Positions 49,206 through 49,279 of a DNA stretch of 49,279 nucleotides are shown here, piece by piece. The DNA lies in NCBI GenBank assembly GCA_002421645.1, contig DIST01000020.1, forward strand, positions 1 through 49,279. Direction: 5' to 3'. Source of the stretch: Flavobacterium sp. UBA6203. Lineage in GTDB: Bacteria; Bacteroidota; Bacteroidia; Flavobacteriales; Flavobacteriaceae. Numbering within the stretch: position 1 is the first letter of the stretch; the number at the start of each line of letters is the position of its first letter. The position numbers and the translations under genes are program-made. The notes below the pieces were generated by a model that had not been told where the DNA came from, ran no database searches, and saw nothing but the letters and a program-made list of their open reading frames with translations.

Positions 49206-49279
49206 TCATCCGCGTGCTAAAGCTATTTTCCTATTAATTTCATTCAACAAAAACACATAATCCTCCTGTTTTTTCACAA
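49206..49279 (-). CDS. C-terminal end of an unidentified protein (partial)
   Basis: The minus strand is open from the window edge to a TGA at 49206-49208 and encodes the last 24 or so residues (ending EINRKIALARG). The composition (KKQEDYVFLLNEINRK) looks like a real helical C-terminus, but the piece is too short to name. The final codons overlap sequence that looks like the edge of the adjacent palindromic repeat. Confidence 0.45.
   Translation of the reverse strand, partial: VKKQEDYVFLLNEINRKIALARG

Overview
The window is an AT-rich chromosomal segment from a member of the Bacteroidota, most likely Flavobacterium or a close relative in the Flavobacteriaceae. The reasons are the complete Na+-NQR operon, two proteins with C-terminal type IX secretion (T9SS) sorting domains together with the T9SS plug protein (DUF5103), lipoproteins and proteases of Bacteroidota families, repeated promoter -7 elements of the form TAnnTTTG, and a general absence of Shine-Dalgarno sites. 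No phage, insertion sequence, CRISPR array or rRNA operon is visible. All genes look intact except the two cut by the window ends.

Layout. 1-1.6 kb: end of an HlyD-type adaptor and its TolC-type outer membrane partner. 1.6-5.3 kb: an RRM RNA-binding protein, an acetyl-CoA hydrolase/transferase family enzyme, methionine aminopeptidase and a SAM methyltransferase. 5.3-17.6 kb (minus strand): the six-gene Na+-pumping NADH:quinone reductase operon nqrABCDEF, then a secreted M43 metalloprotease and a small membrane protein, then a 121-aa protein overlapping the flavin transferase gene apbE, whose product flavinylates NqrB and NqrC. The three gaps between these blocks carry nearly identical terminators. 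17.8-20.5 kb: T9SS plug protein, a DUF3667 membrane protein, ApaG. 20.6-27.6 kb: PruA, RsmG, a fatty acid desaturase, an aspartate-type aminotransferase and a U32 peptidase-family protein. 27.7-32.6 kb: a LamG-domain T9SS surface protein divergent from a TPR histidine kinase and its NarL/LuxR-type response regulator. 32.6-35.3 kb: a Crp/Fnr regulator, pirin, and a compact cassette with a COG2388 acetyltransferase, a YjdI-like mini-ferredoxin, a 70-aa membrane protein and an FMN reductase. 35.3-41.8 kb: a TonB-C-domain protein, FabD, a soluble M23 protein, a small lipoprotein, and the envelope-sugar genes galE, a DegT-type aminotransferase and waaA. 41.8-45.3 kb: a GNAT acetyltransferase, a DPP11-like S46 peptidase, another small lipoprotein and a YegP-like protein. 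45.3-49.1 kb: tRNA-Leu(UAA), tRNA-Gly(GCC), MutS and a TrmH-family methyltransferase. A partial minus-strand gene runs off the right end.

How it fits together. The most coherent functional block is the NQR respiratory pump with its maturation genes. The second is the small redox cassette next to pirin and a Crp/Fnr regulator. The most unusual structure is not in the genes: many intergenic gaps hold imperfect palindromes or tandem arrays, each made from a different reiterated short word (CAGTCACAGT, TTAAACTT, CACAGATT, CAAAG, CAAGTTCAATTTCAAG). They resemble REP-like elements, and some lie in 5' leaders or inside operons. I read these by eye; genome-wide copy number could not be checked.
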